Position numbers and translations under genes: made by a program
The notes under the pieces: model-generated
What the model was told of the DNA's origin: nothing
What the model saw: the letters and a program-made list of their open reading frames with translations, nothing else
The model's database searches: none
Assembly (NCBI GenBank): GCA_039809865.1
Contig: JBDHVW010000006.1
Coordinates: 62,001-126,000, forward strand
DNA length: 64,000 bases
Source: QWHO01 sp039809865
GTDB taxonomy: Bacteria; Vulcanimicrobiota; Xenobia; Xenobiales; QWHO01
Reading direction: 5' to 3'
Shown here: positions 9,587 through 17,600 of the stretch, piece by piece
Layout of the letters: each line of letters starts with the position of its first letter
Numbering within the stretch: position 1 is the first letter of the stretch

Positions 9587-10480
9587 ATGACTAGATTTTT
9601 CACACTTCTCCTGGTTGGGCTTTGCCTTCGAGTGACTCTGGCGCAGAACGCGCCGGTCACGCTCGAGGCCCGGGCCGCCGACACCAAGATCAAGCTGGGC
9701 CAGAGCCTGCGCCTGACCGTTCAGGTCACCGCCGACCCGGGTGTGCAGCTCAAGCTGCCGGCGGCCGATAGTTTCACTTTCGAGCCCTGGGAGGTGCGCG
9801 ACGCCGTTCTGACCGAGCAGCCCTCCCGCGGGGGCCAGAAGCAGTGGCTCTACACGTTCCGCCTGGCGGCGTGGGATATCGGTCAGCAGAAGGTTCCGTC
9901 CGTCAAGCTGAGCTATCAGCTCGCGGGCCAGACCCGGGAGGCCGCCACCGAGCCGATCGAGGTGACCGTGGCCACCCCCGAGCCCGATCCGGAAGGCGAG
10001 ATCCGCGACTTTCACGGCGCCGACCCGCTGCCCATCCCCTGGTGGGTCTACGCGATGGCGACTCTGTGCGCCCTCGTCACCCTGGCCCTGTTCTGGATTG
10101 GCGTGAAAGCTATCCGCGCCTCGCTCACGCGCAAGCAGCCCGAGGTGCCGCTCGGTCCCGTGGAGTGGACGCTGCGCGAGCTGGACAAGCTCGGCGACCT
10201 GAAGGACGCGCCCGGTTACGAGCGGTTCACGCAGGTGCTGCGCACCTTCCTGGCTCGCAAGCACCAGCTGCCCGTGCTCGAGCGCACCACTTCGGAGGTG
10301 CTGAGCGAGATGCGCGAGCGCTCCTTCCCGCCCGAGCAGGTGCAGGTGGTCCAGTCGGTGCTCGAGGAGGGCGACCTGGTCAAGTTCGCCCGCCAGGTGC
10401 CCGGCGACGCCGGCAGCCGGGTCGAATCGGTGCGCCAGATGGTGAAATCCTCTTCCGAGGAGACCCAGTCCCGTGCTTAA
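9587..10480 (+). CDS. Small BatD-like membrane protein, first gene of the Bat operon
   Basis: 297 aa. Signal peptide (~1-19), a beta-rich extracytoplasmic domain (~22-130), one transmembrane helix (~153-175), then a cytoplasmic helical tail with the pattern ERTTSEVLSEM...GDLVKFARQ that matches the C-terminal tail of BatD-family proteins. In Bat operons a gene of this kind usually sits next to the VWA genes. The ATG at 9587 is chosen because it begins the signal peptide; the reading frame stays open upstream into pilC/gspF but encodes nothing recognisable. It overlaps the following VWA gene by 8 nt. Exact biochemical role unknown; probably part of a membrane complex with BatA/BatB. Confidence 0.65.
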   Translation: MTRFFTLLLVGLCLRVTLAQNAPVTLEARAADTKIKLGQSLRLTVQVTADPGVQLKLPAADSFTFEPWEVRDAVLTEQPSRGGQKQWLYTFRLAAWDIGQQKVPSVKLSYQLAGQTREAATEPIEVTVATPEPDPEGEIRDFHGADPLPIPWWVYAMATLCALVTLALFWIGVKAIRASLTRKQPEVPLGPVEWTLRELDKLGDLKDAPGYERFTQVLRTFLARKHQLPVLERTTSEVLSEMRERSFPPEQVQVVQSVLEEGDLVKFARQVPGDAGSRVESVRQMVKSSSEETQSRA

Positions 10481-11456
10481 GCTCGCTTTTCCCTACGCCC
10501 TCGCGGCGCTTCCGCTGCTGCTCTTGATCTGGTGGACCGGCCTCAAGAGCAAGACCCAGCGCCAGGCCGCCCTCGCTTACTCCGACCTCTCGCTGGTCCG
10601 CTGGTCCAAAGCCGTGCGTCCCACCTGGGAGAGCCTGATCCCGTGGAGCCTGATGGCCCTGGGAATGATCTTCCTGATCGTGGCCCTGGCGCGCCCGCAG
10701 GCCGGCACCGAGCGCCAGACCGTCAAGAGCTCTGGCGTCAACATCATGCTGTGCCTGGACACCTCCACCAGCATGAAGGCGATGGACCTCATCCCCAATC
10801 GCCTCGAGGCGGCCAAGACCATCAGCCGCGACTTCGTGAACGAGCGCCCCTCGGACCGCATCGGACTGGTGCTGTTCGCCGGCACCGCCTTCACCCAGTG
10901 CCCGCTGACGAGCGACTCGGGCGCCCTCAAGCAGCTTCTCGAGCAGGCCAACTTTGGTGTTACCGGCACCGACGGCACCGCCATCGGAACCGCCCTGGCC
11001 ACCAGCGTGAACCGCTTGAAAAACCTGCCGGGCAAGAGCAAGGTCATCATCCTGCTCACCGACGGCCGCTCCAACGCGGGCGAGATCGACCCGATGACGG
11101 GCGCCAAACTGGCCAAGGAGTTCGGCATCAAGGTCTATACCATCGGCGTCGGCTCCACCAACAACTCGATGCTCTCGCTCGATCCCAGTCTGGGCGTGCG
11201 CGCCACGGAGAGCGACCTGGACGTCGACAGCCTGAGCCGCATCGCCCAGATGACCGGCGGTCGCTTTTACCACGCCAGCGACAACCGCGCCCTGGCCGAC
11301 GTTTACGACGAGATCAACCGTCTGGAGAAGGTCGAGACCGTGACCCACACCACGGTCGACTACCGGGAGCTCTACTTCTTCCCGCTGGCCCTGGGGCTCG
11401 CCCTGGTGGGCCTGGGGACGCTGCTGGAGCGCACCCTGTTGGAGGAATTGCCGTAA
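10473..11456 (+). CDS. batA: VWA-domain membrane protein, BatA-like
   Basis: 327 aa from GTG at 10473 (GAGGAGA upstream, 8-nt overlap with the previous gene). Two N-terminal membrane helices (~5-22 and ~55-73), then a von Willebrand factor A domain (~90-280) with an intact MIDAS metal site DTSTS (D96, S98, S100), and a final membrane helix (~302-318). BatA/BatB proteins are thought to form an inner-membrane complex that binds partners through metal-dependent VWA domains; they are linked to oxygen tolerance and envelope integrity in Bacteroides and Leptospira. Followed after 1 nt by a second VWA gene. Confidence 0.8.
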   Translation: MLKLAFPYALAALPLLLLIWWTGLKSKTQRQAALAYSDLSLVRWSKAVRPTWESLIPWSLMALGMIFLIVALARPQAGTERQTVKSSGVNIMLCLDTSTSMKAMDLIPNRLEAAKTISRDFVNERPSDRIGLVLFAGTAFTQCPLTSDSGALKQLLEQANFGVTGTDGTAIGTALATSVNRLKNLPGKSKVIILLTDGRSNAGEIDPMTGAKLAKEFGIKVYTIGVGSTNNSMLSLDPSLGVRATESDLDVDSLSRIAQMTGGRFYHASDNRALADVYDEINRLEKVETVTHTTVDYRELYFFPLALGLALVGLGTLLERTLLEELP

Positions 11457-11457
11457 C

Positions 11458-12438
11458 ATGCGCTTCGCGGAACCGCAAGAATTGCTGTGGCTCATCCTGT
11501 GGGCCTTCCTCACCGGTCTGTTTGCCTGGCGCGAGGTGCTCAAGCGGGGCCGGCTGGCCCGGTTCGCCTCCCACCCGATGCTGGCGCGCCTGGCTTCGGA
11601 CTACTCTCCCTCGCGCGCGTTCCTGCGCCTCTTCCTGCTGTCGCTGGCCGGCCTGGCCCTGATCGTGGCGCTGGCGCGCCCCCAGTGGGGCCTGAAGCTG
11701 GAGAAAGTCGAGCAGCAAGGCCTCGAGGTGGTCATCGCGATGGACCTTTCCAAGAGCATGAACGCCACCGACTACTCCCCCGACCGCCTCAGCGTCGCCA
11801 AGCGCGAGCTGGGCGTGCTGGTGAAGGACCTGGGCGGCAACAAGCTCGGCCTGGTCGGCTTCGCGGGCTCGGCGCTGACGTTCTGCCCGCTCACGATGGA
11901 CGAGGGCGCGACCGGGCTGTTCCTCGAGCAGATGAGCGAGAACCTGATGCCGGTGCCGGGAACGGCGGTGGGCTCGGCCATCCGTGAGGCTGGCAAGCTC
12001 TTCTCGACCGAGGGCGAGGACCACTCGAAGGTCATCCTGCTGCTGACCGACGGCGAGGACCAGGGCAGCGACCCGATCGGCGCCGCCAAAGCCGCGGCCA
12101 AGGACGGCATCGTCATCTACGCGCTGGGACTCGGCAGCACCGAGGGGACGCGTCTGCAGGGCGTGCAGAGCGGCTCGGGCGAGCCGGTCATCAGCAAGCT
12201 CGACGAGAAAACCCTGCAGGAGGTCACCAAACTGACCGGGGGCGAGTATTTCCACCTCGACGAAGGCGGCAACGCCACGCAAGATCTGTTGAGCTCGCTC
12301 AACCAGGTCGAGAAGAAGCGCATCGACAGCCAGATGGCGCGGCGCTATACCGAGCGCTACCAGTGGTTCCTGGGATTCGGGCTGACCTTGTTGCTGGCCG
12401 AGCAGATGCTGCGCGGCCGGCGCCGGAGGACCGCATGA
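11458..12438 (+). CDS. batB: VWA-domain membrane protein, BatB-like
   Basis: 326 aa. Same layout as the preceding protein: N-terminal helices (~8-24 and ~57-73), VWA domain (~90-285) with MIDAS motif DLSKS (D96, S98, S100) and a C-terminal membrane helix (~303-318). Sequence divergence from BatA is large, so this is an old paralogue pair rather than a recent duplication. The stop overlaps the BatC start (ATGA), so the two are translationally coupled. Confidence 0.8.
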   Translation: MRFAEPQELLWLILWAFLTGLFAWREVLKRGRLARFASHPMLARLASDYSPSRAFLRLFLLSLAGLALIVALARPQWGLKLEKVEQQGLEVVIAMDLSKSMNATDYSPDRLSVAKRELGVLVKDLGGNKLGLVGFAGSALTFCPLTMDEGATGLFLEQMSENLMPVPGTAVGSAIREAGKLFSTEGEDHSKVILLLTDGEDQGSDPIGAAKAAAKDGIVIYALGLGSTEGTRLQGVQSGSGEPVISKLDEKTLQEVTKLTGGEYFHLDEGGNATQDLLSSLNQVEKKRIDSQMARRYTERYQWFLGFGLTLLLAEQMLRGRRRRTA

Positions 12439-13514
12439 GAGCGACGTTATTGATGGTCTTGCTGCTGGCGCATAGCGCCCTGGCCAACCCGATGTGGGAG
12501 CAGTGGAAAGCCGATCAGGCCTTCAACCAGGGCCGCTGGAAGGACGCCATCACGGGCTACCAGATGGCTCTGAAGGAGACGGACACCCCCCGTCTGCGCT
12601 ACAACCTGGCGCTGGCTCAGGCGCGCGCCGGCGACGTCAAGAACGCCCAGAAAGGCTTCGAGGAGGTGCTCGAGGCGGACGACCTGGCGCTGCGCAACAA
12701 GGCCGCCTACAACCTGGGCAACATCCTCTACAAGCAGAACAAGCTCGAAGAGGCGCTGGACTTCTACAAGAAGGCCCTGCGCTACGACGAGAGCGATGAG
12801 GACGCGCGGCACAACGCCTGGGTCTGCATTCAGAAGCTGAAGAAGAACGACCAGGGGCAGCCGCCGCCCAAGAACCAGGACCAGAAGAACGACAAGGACC
12901 AGAAGAACGACAAGAACCAGGACCAGAACCAGAAGAACCAGGACCAGAAGTCGGGTCAGGACCAGAAGGACAAGGACAAGCAGAACCAGGACCAGTCCAA
13001 GAACGACCAGGGTCAGGACCAGAAAGACAAGGACCAGAAGGGCGGCAAGGATCAGGCCAACAAGGGCCAGTCCGGCGACCAGAAGGACAAGAAGGACGGC
13101 AAGTCAGGTGACGGCCAGAAGGATGACAAGTCCGGCCAAAAGGACCAGCAGGACAAGAACGGCCAGTCCGGTCAGGACGGTAAGGACAAGAAGGATCAGT
13201 CCGGGCAGAACGGCCAGGACAAGCAACAGGGCCAGAATGGCCAGGGCCAGGATCAGAAACAGAGTCAGGGTCAGAACGGCGAGGACAAGCAGGACCAGAA
13301 CGCTCAGGGCGCTCAGGCCGGCCAGGCCAACCAGGGCCCCAAAGGCGACAAGCAGGGTCAGGCTGCCCGGTTGACCGAGGAGCAGGCCCGCAAGCAAGAA
13401 GCCGAGCAGCTGCTGCAATACTTCGCCACGAAGGAAAAGCAGGAGACCGGCGACCGCGCTCGCGCCCGTGGCGTCCGCACCGTCATCCCCCAGACTGGAG
13501 GTCAGACATGGTAA
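12435..13514 (+). CDS. batC: TPR protein with a long Gln/Asp/Lys repeat tail, BatC-like
   Basis: 359 aa from ATG at 12435, in a 4-nt ATGA overlap with batB. Signal peptide (~1-18), three TPR-type helix pairs (~20-135), then about 180 residues (roughly 140-320, DNA 12850-13390) built almost entirely from Q, D, K, N and G in short units such as KNDKDQ and GQDQK. It ends in a short helical tail. BatC proteins are periplasmic TPR partners of the VWA pair and often carry a charged low-complexity tail, but this one is unusually long and repetitive. It overlaps batD by 7 nt. Confidence 0.75.
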   Translation: MRATLLMVLLLAHSALANPMWEQWKADQAFNQGRWKDAITGYQMALKETDTPRLRYNLALAQARAGDVKNAQKGFEEVLEADDLALRNKAAYNLGNILYKQNKLEEALDFYKKALRYDESDEDARHNAWVCIQKLKKNDQGQPPPKNQDQKNDKDQKNDKNQDQNQKNQDQKSGQDQKDKDKQNQDQSKNDQGQDQKDKDQKGGKDQANKGQSGDQKDKKDGKSGDGQKDDKSGQKDQQDKNGQSGQDGKDKKDQSGQNGQDKQQGQNGQGQDQKQSQGQNGEDKQDQNAQGAQAGQANQGPKGDKQGQAARLTEEQARKQEAEQLLQYFATKEKQETGDRARARGVRTVIPQTGGQTW

Positions 13515-15331
13515 AGCCTACACCCGGGTCACCTCTCCCATCTCCCATCTCCTATCTCCCATCGAAGGCGCTCCTCATCTTGTTGCTCGTGGCCCTGCTC
13601 GGGATGGTGGCCTCCGCTCAGCTCCAGGTCGAGGCCAGTGTGGACACCTACACCGTGCGCGAGGGCGAGTCGATCAACCTGACCGTCAGCGTGGACGCCC
13701 AGGCCGGGGACGTGAGCCCGGAGCTGCCGCAGATCGACGGCTTCGACGTCTACGAAACCGGGAGCAACTTCCAGCAGACCATCGTCAACGGCCAGGTCTC
13801 CACCCGAATGGCTCTCACCTACACCATGATCGCCAAGAAGGCCGGTCGCTACACGATCGGGCCCATCAAAGTGGCGCTCGGAGGCCAGCAGGCCGAGACC
13901 CAGCCGATCGACGTGGAGGTACTGCCTCCCAATCACCCGCTGCCCGGCACGCAGGCGCAGACGCAGACTCCCAGCGCGACCCAGAGCCCGACAGCCCATC
14001 CGCAGGGCTTCGAGCCCGCTCCCCCGGGTCTGGACAATACCAAATCGGCCTTCGTGACGGCCGAGGTGGACCGCAGCAACCCCTACCTGAACCAGCAGAT
14101 CACTTACATCCTCAAGCTTTACCTCGCGGCCGCCCCCATCGGTCCGTGCGGCTACGAGCCTCCCGAGACGACCGGATTCCTGGTCGAGGAGCTGCTGCCC
14201 CACTCGCGCACCTATCCGACCGAGGTGGACGGACGGCCCTACTACGTGGTCGAGGAGCGCACGGCGCTGTTCGCCACCAGTCCCGGCCAGCACTCGCTCA
14301 ACCCGGCCCGCGTGCGGGTGACGTTGCAACAGATGGTCCAATCGGTGTTTGCGGCCGACCCTTTCGGCTACTCCGTGCCCGAGGAGATGACGCTCTCCAC
14401 CGACCGGGTCGATGTCGACGTGCGCTCGCTCCCCACCGAGGGCCGTCCAGCTGACTTCGGCGGCGCCGTGGGCGACTACGCGATGGAAGCCGCACTGGAT
14501 AAAACCACCGTGGCGGCCGGCCAGCCCGTCAACCTGACCGTGACGGTCAGCGGCCAGGGGAACGTCAACCTGATCTCCCCCGTGGCCCTGCCCGCGCTGA
14601 AGAAGTTCCGCGTTTACGACACGACCTCGACTTCCAACGTCCAGAAGAAGGACTACGAAGTCACCGGCACGCGCACGTTCAGGACCGTGCTGGTGCCGCT
14701 CGAGGAGGGCCGCCAGAAGATCGAGGGCCTGAAGTTCAGCTACTTCGACCCCGAGGCCGAGCAGTACAAGACCATCGAAGCCCCGGCGATCACGCTGGAC
14801 GTGACCCCGGGCAAGGTGAGCAAGCGCGACGAGGGCAAGCCCGTCCAGGACAAACTGGCCGGACCCAAGACTTCGCTGGGCACGAAGCCGCTGGGCTTCC
14901 AGCCCCCCACCTGGCTGGGCCTGCTGCAAGCCCTGCCGCTACTGGCCGTGGCCTTCGTGCTGGGACTGGCCTCCTTCCGCCGCTGGCGGGAAGCCTCCTC
15001 GAGCGAGCGCCGGCAGTCGCTGGCTCTGCGCCGGGCCAAACGCGAGCTGAAGAAGCTGCGCTCGGTCAACGCCGTCGATGGCGGCAAGGTGGTGCTCTCG
15101 GCCGTGCACGGATTCTTCTCCGACCGGCTGGGCCTGACGACGTTCGGCCTGAGCCTGGAGGAGCTGGATCGGCTGCTGGCGGAGCGCGGCCTGGCTCCCG
15201 AGCTGCGCGCCCACCTGCGGGCCGAGCTCGAGGCGGCTGAGGAAGCCCGCTACGCCCCCGCCGGGCAAACCCTGGCGACCCACGAGAAAACGCTCTGCCG
15301 CGTGCTGTTCGAGATCGAGGAGGCCCTGTGA
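13508..15331 (+). CDS. batD: BatD-family protein (oxygen-tolerance domain)
   Basis: 607 aa. The N-terminus before the hydrophobic signal (~20-37) is a proline/serine stretch encoded by four 7-bp tandem repeats, which suggests insertion of repeat DNA into the start region. Then come beta-sandwich domains typical of BatD (VREGESINLTVSV; a later copy with AAGQPVNLTVTV), a membrane helix (~470-493) and a cytoplasmic helical tail. BatD is the large extracytoplasmic component of the Bat system. The ATG at 13508 overlaps batC by 7 nt; batE begins at its stop codon. Confidence 0.8.
   Translation: MVKPTPGSPLPSPISYLPSKALLILLLVALLGMVASAQLQVEASVDTYTVREGESINLTVSVDAQAGDVSPELPQIDGFDVYETGSNFQQTIVNGQVSTRMALTYTMIAKKAGRYTIGPIKVALGGQQAETQPIDVEVLPPNHPLPGTQAQTQTPSATQSPTAHPQGFEPAPPGLDNTKSAFVTAEVDRSNPYLNQQITYILKLYLAAAPIGPCGYEPPETTGFLVEELLPHSRTYPTEVDGRPYYVVEERTALFATSPGQHSLNPARVRVTLQQMVQSVFAADPFGYSVPEEMTLSTDRVDVDVRSLPTEGRPADFGGAVGDYAMEAALDKTTVAAGQPVNLTVTVSGQGNVNLISPVALPALKKFRVYDTTSTSNVQKKDYEVTGTRTFRTVLVPLEEGRQKIEGLKFSYFDPEAEQYKTIEAPAITLDVTPGKVSKRDEGKPVQDKLAGPKTSLGTKPLGFQPPTWLGLLQALPLLAVAFVLGLASFRRWREASSSERRQSLALRRAKRELKKLRSVNAVDGGKVVLSAVHGFFSDRLGLTTFGLSLEELDRLLAERGLAPELRAHLRAELEAAEEARYAPAGQTLATHEKTLCRVLFEIEEAL
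13534..13561. repeat. Degenerate heptamer tandem repeat (TCTCCCA)x4
   Basis: Four consecutive 7-bp units, three TCTCCCA and one TCTCCTA, inside the 5' coding end of batD. Same period as six other arrays in this window. Confidence 0.7.
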
Positions 15332-16074
15332 TGCGAAAACTGCTCTGTCTGCTCCTCCTGGCGCTACTTCTGCCCGCCCGGGCCGAGGCCGCCGCCGCGC
15401 TGCTGGCCAAGGCCAACGCGGATTACCTGCAGGGACGCTACGCCGCGGCCGCCGAGGGCTACCGCGGGCTGGTGGCCCAGGGATGGCGCACCGGTGAGGT
15501 CTACTACAACCTCGGCAACGCTTACGCCAAACTGGGCGACCAGGGCCGCGCCCGGGTGGCCTACGAAAACGCGCTGCAGCTCACGCCGCGTGACGGCGAC
15601 CTGCGCCGCAATGCGGGCGAGCTGGCGGCCTCGCTGGCCGACAAATCCCCGGCGCCCTCCAACCTGGAGCTGGCAGCCAGCTATTTCACCCGCACCGAGC
15701 TGGTGATCTCGGCCAGCTTCTTCTACTGGGTCGGCGCCGGGTTGCTGCTCTGGCAGCTCAAGCGGAAAACGGCCACTCGCACGGCGTTGCTGGGCGTCTG
15801 TGCCCTGGGCGTGCTGGTCTTCGGAGGCCTCTGGGTGGTGCGCGAGCGCAGCCAGCTGGGCGAGCCCGCCGTCGTCATCCCGAGCGAGGTCAGCCTTTAC
15901 GACGGCCCCGGTCGCGACTTCCAGGCCGGTCTCAAGCTGCACGAGGGCAGCCTCGTCTACGTGCTCGGCTCGCGCGGAGACTGGCGCGAGGTGGCCGCTC
16001 TGGGCCGTGTGCAGGGCTGGCTGCGGGCGGAAGAGCTGGAGCCGGTCGACGGAGGGTCTCCTGGCGACCGCTAA
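15331..16074 (+). CDS. batE: TPR and SH3-domain membrane protein, BatE-like
   Basis: 247 aa from ATG at 15331 (TGATG junction with batD). Signal peptide (~1-21), two or three TPRs (~25-105; YNLGNAYAKLGD is a clear TPR), two membrane helices (~125-140 and ~150-170), and a bacterial SH3 domain (~180-235; SLYDGPGRDF, WREVAAL, GWLRAEEL). TPR plus SH3 is the standard BatE architecture. Last gene of the operon that starts at 9587; the SH3 domain may bind peptidoglycan or another envelope ligand. Confidence 0.8.
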   Translation: MRKLLCLLLLALLLPARAEAAAALLAKANADYLQGRYAAAAEGYRGLVAQGWRTGEVYYNLGNAYAKLGDQGRARVAYENALQLTPRDGDLRRNAGELAASLADKSPAPSNLELAASYFTRTELVISASFFYWVGAGLLLWQLKRKTATRTALLGVCALGVLVFGGLWVVRERSQLGEPAVVIPSEVSLYDGPGRDFQAGLKLHEGSLVYVLGSRGDWREVAALGRVQGWLRAEELEPVDGGSPGDR

Positions 16075-16106
16075 CGTCCACAACAAGCCACAGGTCCCCC
16101 AAGGTT

Positions 16107-16137
16107 ACTCTGAGCTCTCGACTCTCAACTCTTGACC
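16107..16137. repeat. Degenerate heptamer tandem repeat at the 3' end of the amidohydrolase gene
   Basis: Four 7-bp units, ACTCTGA, GCTCTCG, ACTCTCA, ACTCTTG, followed by ACC. It lies between batE and the convergent amidohydrolase gene and supplies that gene's stop codon (TGA at 16125-16127 on the minus strand). Confidence 0.65.
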
Positions 16138-17060
16138 GTGGCAGGCTGGGGGTTCAGCAGGGCCTGGAGGTTCTGCCCCAGGACCTTCTCCATCTCGGTG
16201 TGGCCGAAACCGGCTTCGGCGAAGGTGGTAAGCTGCTTCTGGGCGATGTCGGAGCGGAATCCGCGCGGGAAGAAGCTCGAGTCGCTGCCGAACAGGATGC
16301 GCTCGATCCCCATCACCTCGACCGCCTTCTTCAGCACGCTGACGGGCGTCTCGCCCACCAGGTAACGGGCCCAGCCGTCGATGCCCGAGGTGTCGGTATA
16401 GACGTTCGCGCACTGGTCGGCCACCATCAGCAGCTCCCGCAGCATGCCCGAGCCCAGGTGGGGCACGATGAAGCGGATCCCGGGGAACGTGGCGGCCGGC
16501 TTCTGAAGCTCGAGCGGGCTGGCCATCTCGCCCGCGAAGGGGCTCTTGAGCCCAAGTTTGGTGCGGAAGGCGATCTTGAGCGCTCCACAATGGACGAACA
16601 GGCAGAGTCCGTGCTTCTCCGCCTCCTCGTAGAGCGGGTAGAGCATGCGATCGCTCATCCGGTAGCCGTGGAGCGCCGGGAACAGCAAAGCTCCTTTGAG
16701 ACCCTGGTCGGCCAGCTCGCGAATGATGGCGCGCTTGTCGTTGCCCACCGGGTTGACCATCGAGAAGCCGATGAGGCGGTCGGGGAACATGCGGCAGGCC
16801 GCTCCCACAGGGTAATCCTCGCCGGGGAGACTGCCAAAGATGATGGATTGAGCCACGCGATGCTTGTCCATCTCGGCCACCCAGCGTCCGCCGAGCCAGG
16901 CCGGATCGCGCTCCGGCATCTCCCAGCCGAGCTCCTCGCCGGCCAGCTCGACCGAGCCGGTGCCATCGGCTTCCTTCAGCCCGGCCTCGGCCGCCAGCTT
17001 CTGAAAAAACGAGTAGGTCAGAAAGTGAACGTGAGCGTCGCGGACAACGTGCAAAAACAT
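16125..17060 (-). CDS. Amidohydrolase-family (metal-dependent hydrolase) protein
   Basis: 311 aa from ATG at 17060, placed just before the first beta strand with the metal-binding DAHVHF motif. Other amidohydrolase signatures are FVHCGALK, VPHLGSG and FGSDSSFF, in the order expected for amidohydrolase-2 (PF04909) TIM barrels. Members include decarboxylases and lactonases; the substrate cannot be read from the sequence. The frame is open a further 38 codons upstream but the extra residues look non-coding. Convergent with batE; the last codons and stop derive from a heptamer repeat. Confidence 0.75.
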   Translation of the reverse strand: MFLHVVRDAHVHFLTYSFFQKLAAEAGLKEADGTGSVELAGEELGWEMPERDPAWLGGRWVAEMDKHRVAQSIIFGSLPGEDYPVGAACRMFPDRLIGFSMVNPVGNDKRAIIRELADQGLKGALLFPALHGYRMSDRMLYPLYEEAEKHGLCLFVHCGALKIAFRTKLGLKSPFAGEMASPLELQKPAATFPGIRFIVPHLGSGMLRELLMVADQCANVYTDTSGIDGWARYLVGETPVSVLKKAVEVMGIERILFGSDSSFFPRGFRSDIAQKQLTTFAEAGFGHTEMEKVLGQNLQALLNPQPATVKS

Positions 17061-17187
17061 ACGGGGCGTTTCGACTTGGCGGGGCGGTAGCCTGCCGGCC
17101 AGAACTTTGCGCGGACCGCTCTGAGAGCGGTGAGCTGGTACCGTCCGGTATCTCCTCCCGCCCAAAAGAGGCAATCAAAAGAACAAC

Positions 17188-17600
17188 GTGGCCATCACTG
17201 GCCTTCAGGCCGACGAGCAGATCATGGCGCTGGCCCTGCGCTCTGAAACAACCGGCTCTACGGCGTCGGCAACCTCGGCCATCTCTACGTGATCGACCTC
17301 AACTCGGGCTCGGCTACGCTCGTGAACGGCAGCCTGCCCCTCATCCCTCTCAGCGGACAGGTCTTCGGAGCCTCTTTCGGTCCAGGTCGGGTTTGCCAGC
17401 TCCAACGGCGTGTCCTACGCCGCGCTGCAAACTTCGAACGGCGCCGAGTCGCAACTCTACGCGATCGATCAGACGACGGGCCAGGCCACGCTCGTCGGAA
17501 CGATCCCTGCCGGGCAGCCGCCGCGCGGCCTGGTCATCCTCCCGGCCGGCCCCGGGTCGCACGTCCTTTGGGGCGTGCGACCCCTCAGGCGTTGTTGATC
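17188..17600 (+). pseudogene. Remnant of a DUF4394-type secreted protein
   Basis: Three consecutive pieces in different frames join into one DUF4394-like sequence: ITGLQADEQIMALALRS (from about 17194), then NNRLYGVGNLGHLYVIDLNS up to about 17383, then SSNGVSYAALQ...YAIDQTTGQATLVGTI up to the stop at 17600. There are frameshifts near 17247 and 17388, no proper start or signal peptide, and the usual second half is missing. DUF4394 proteins repeat such beta units with LY.ID..TG motifs. The remnant sits between the amidohydrolase and the protease gene and overlaps the 3' end of the latter. Confidence 0.6.

Noticed and set aside
10473..12438. The two VWA genes as a recent tandem duplication.
   Set aside because: They share only the fold and MIDAS motif; paired divergent VWA genes are normal in Bat operons.
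13104..13418. Hydrophobic minus-strand open frame of 104 aa (leucine-rich).
   Set aside because: It is the antisense translation of the CAG/AAG/GAC repeats in batC, which necessarily read as Leu/Val/Leu.
13534..13561. Heptamer arrays as CRISPR.
   Set aside because: Units are 7 bp with no spacers and no cas genes nearby.
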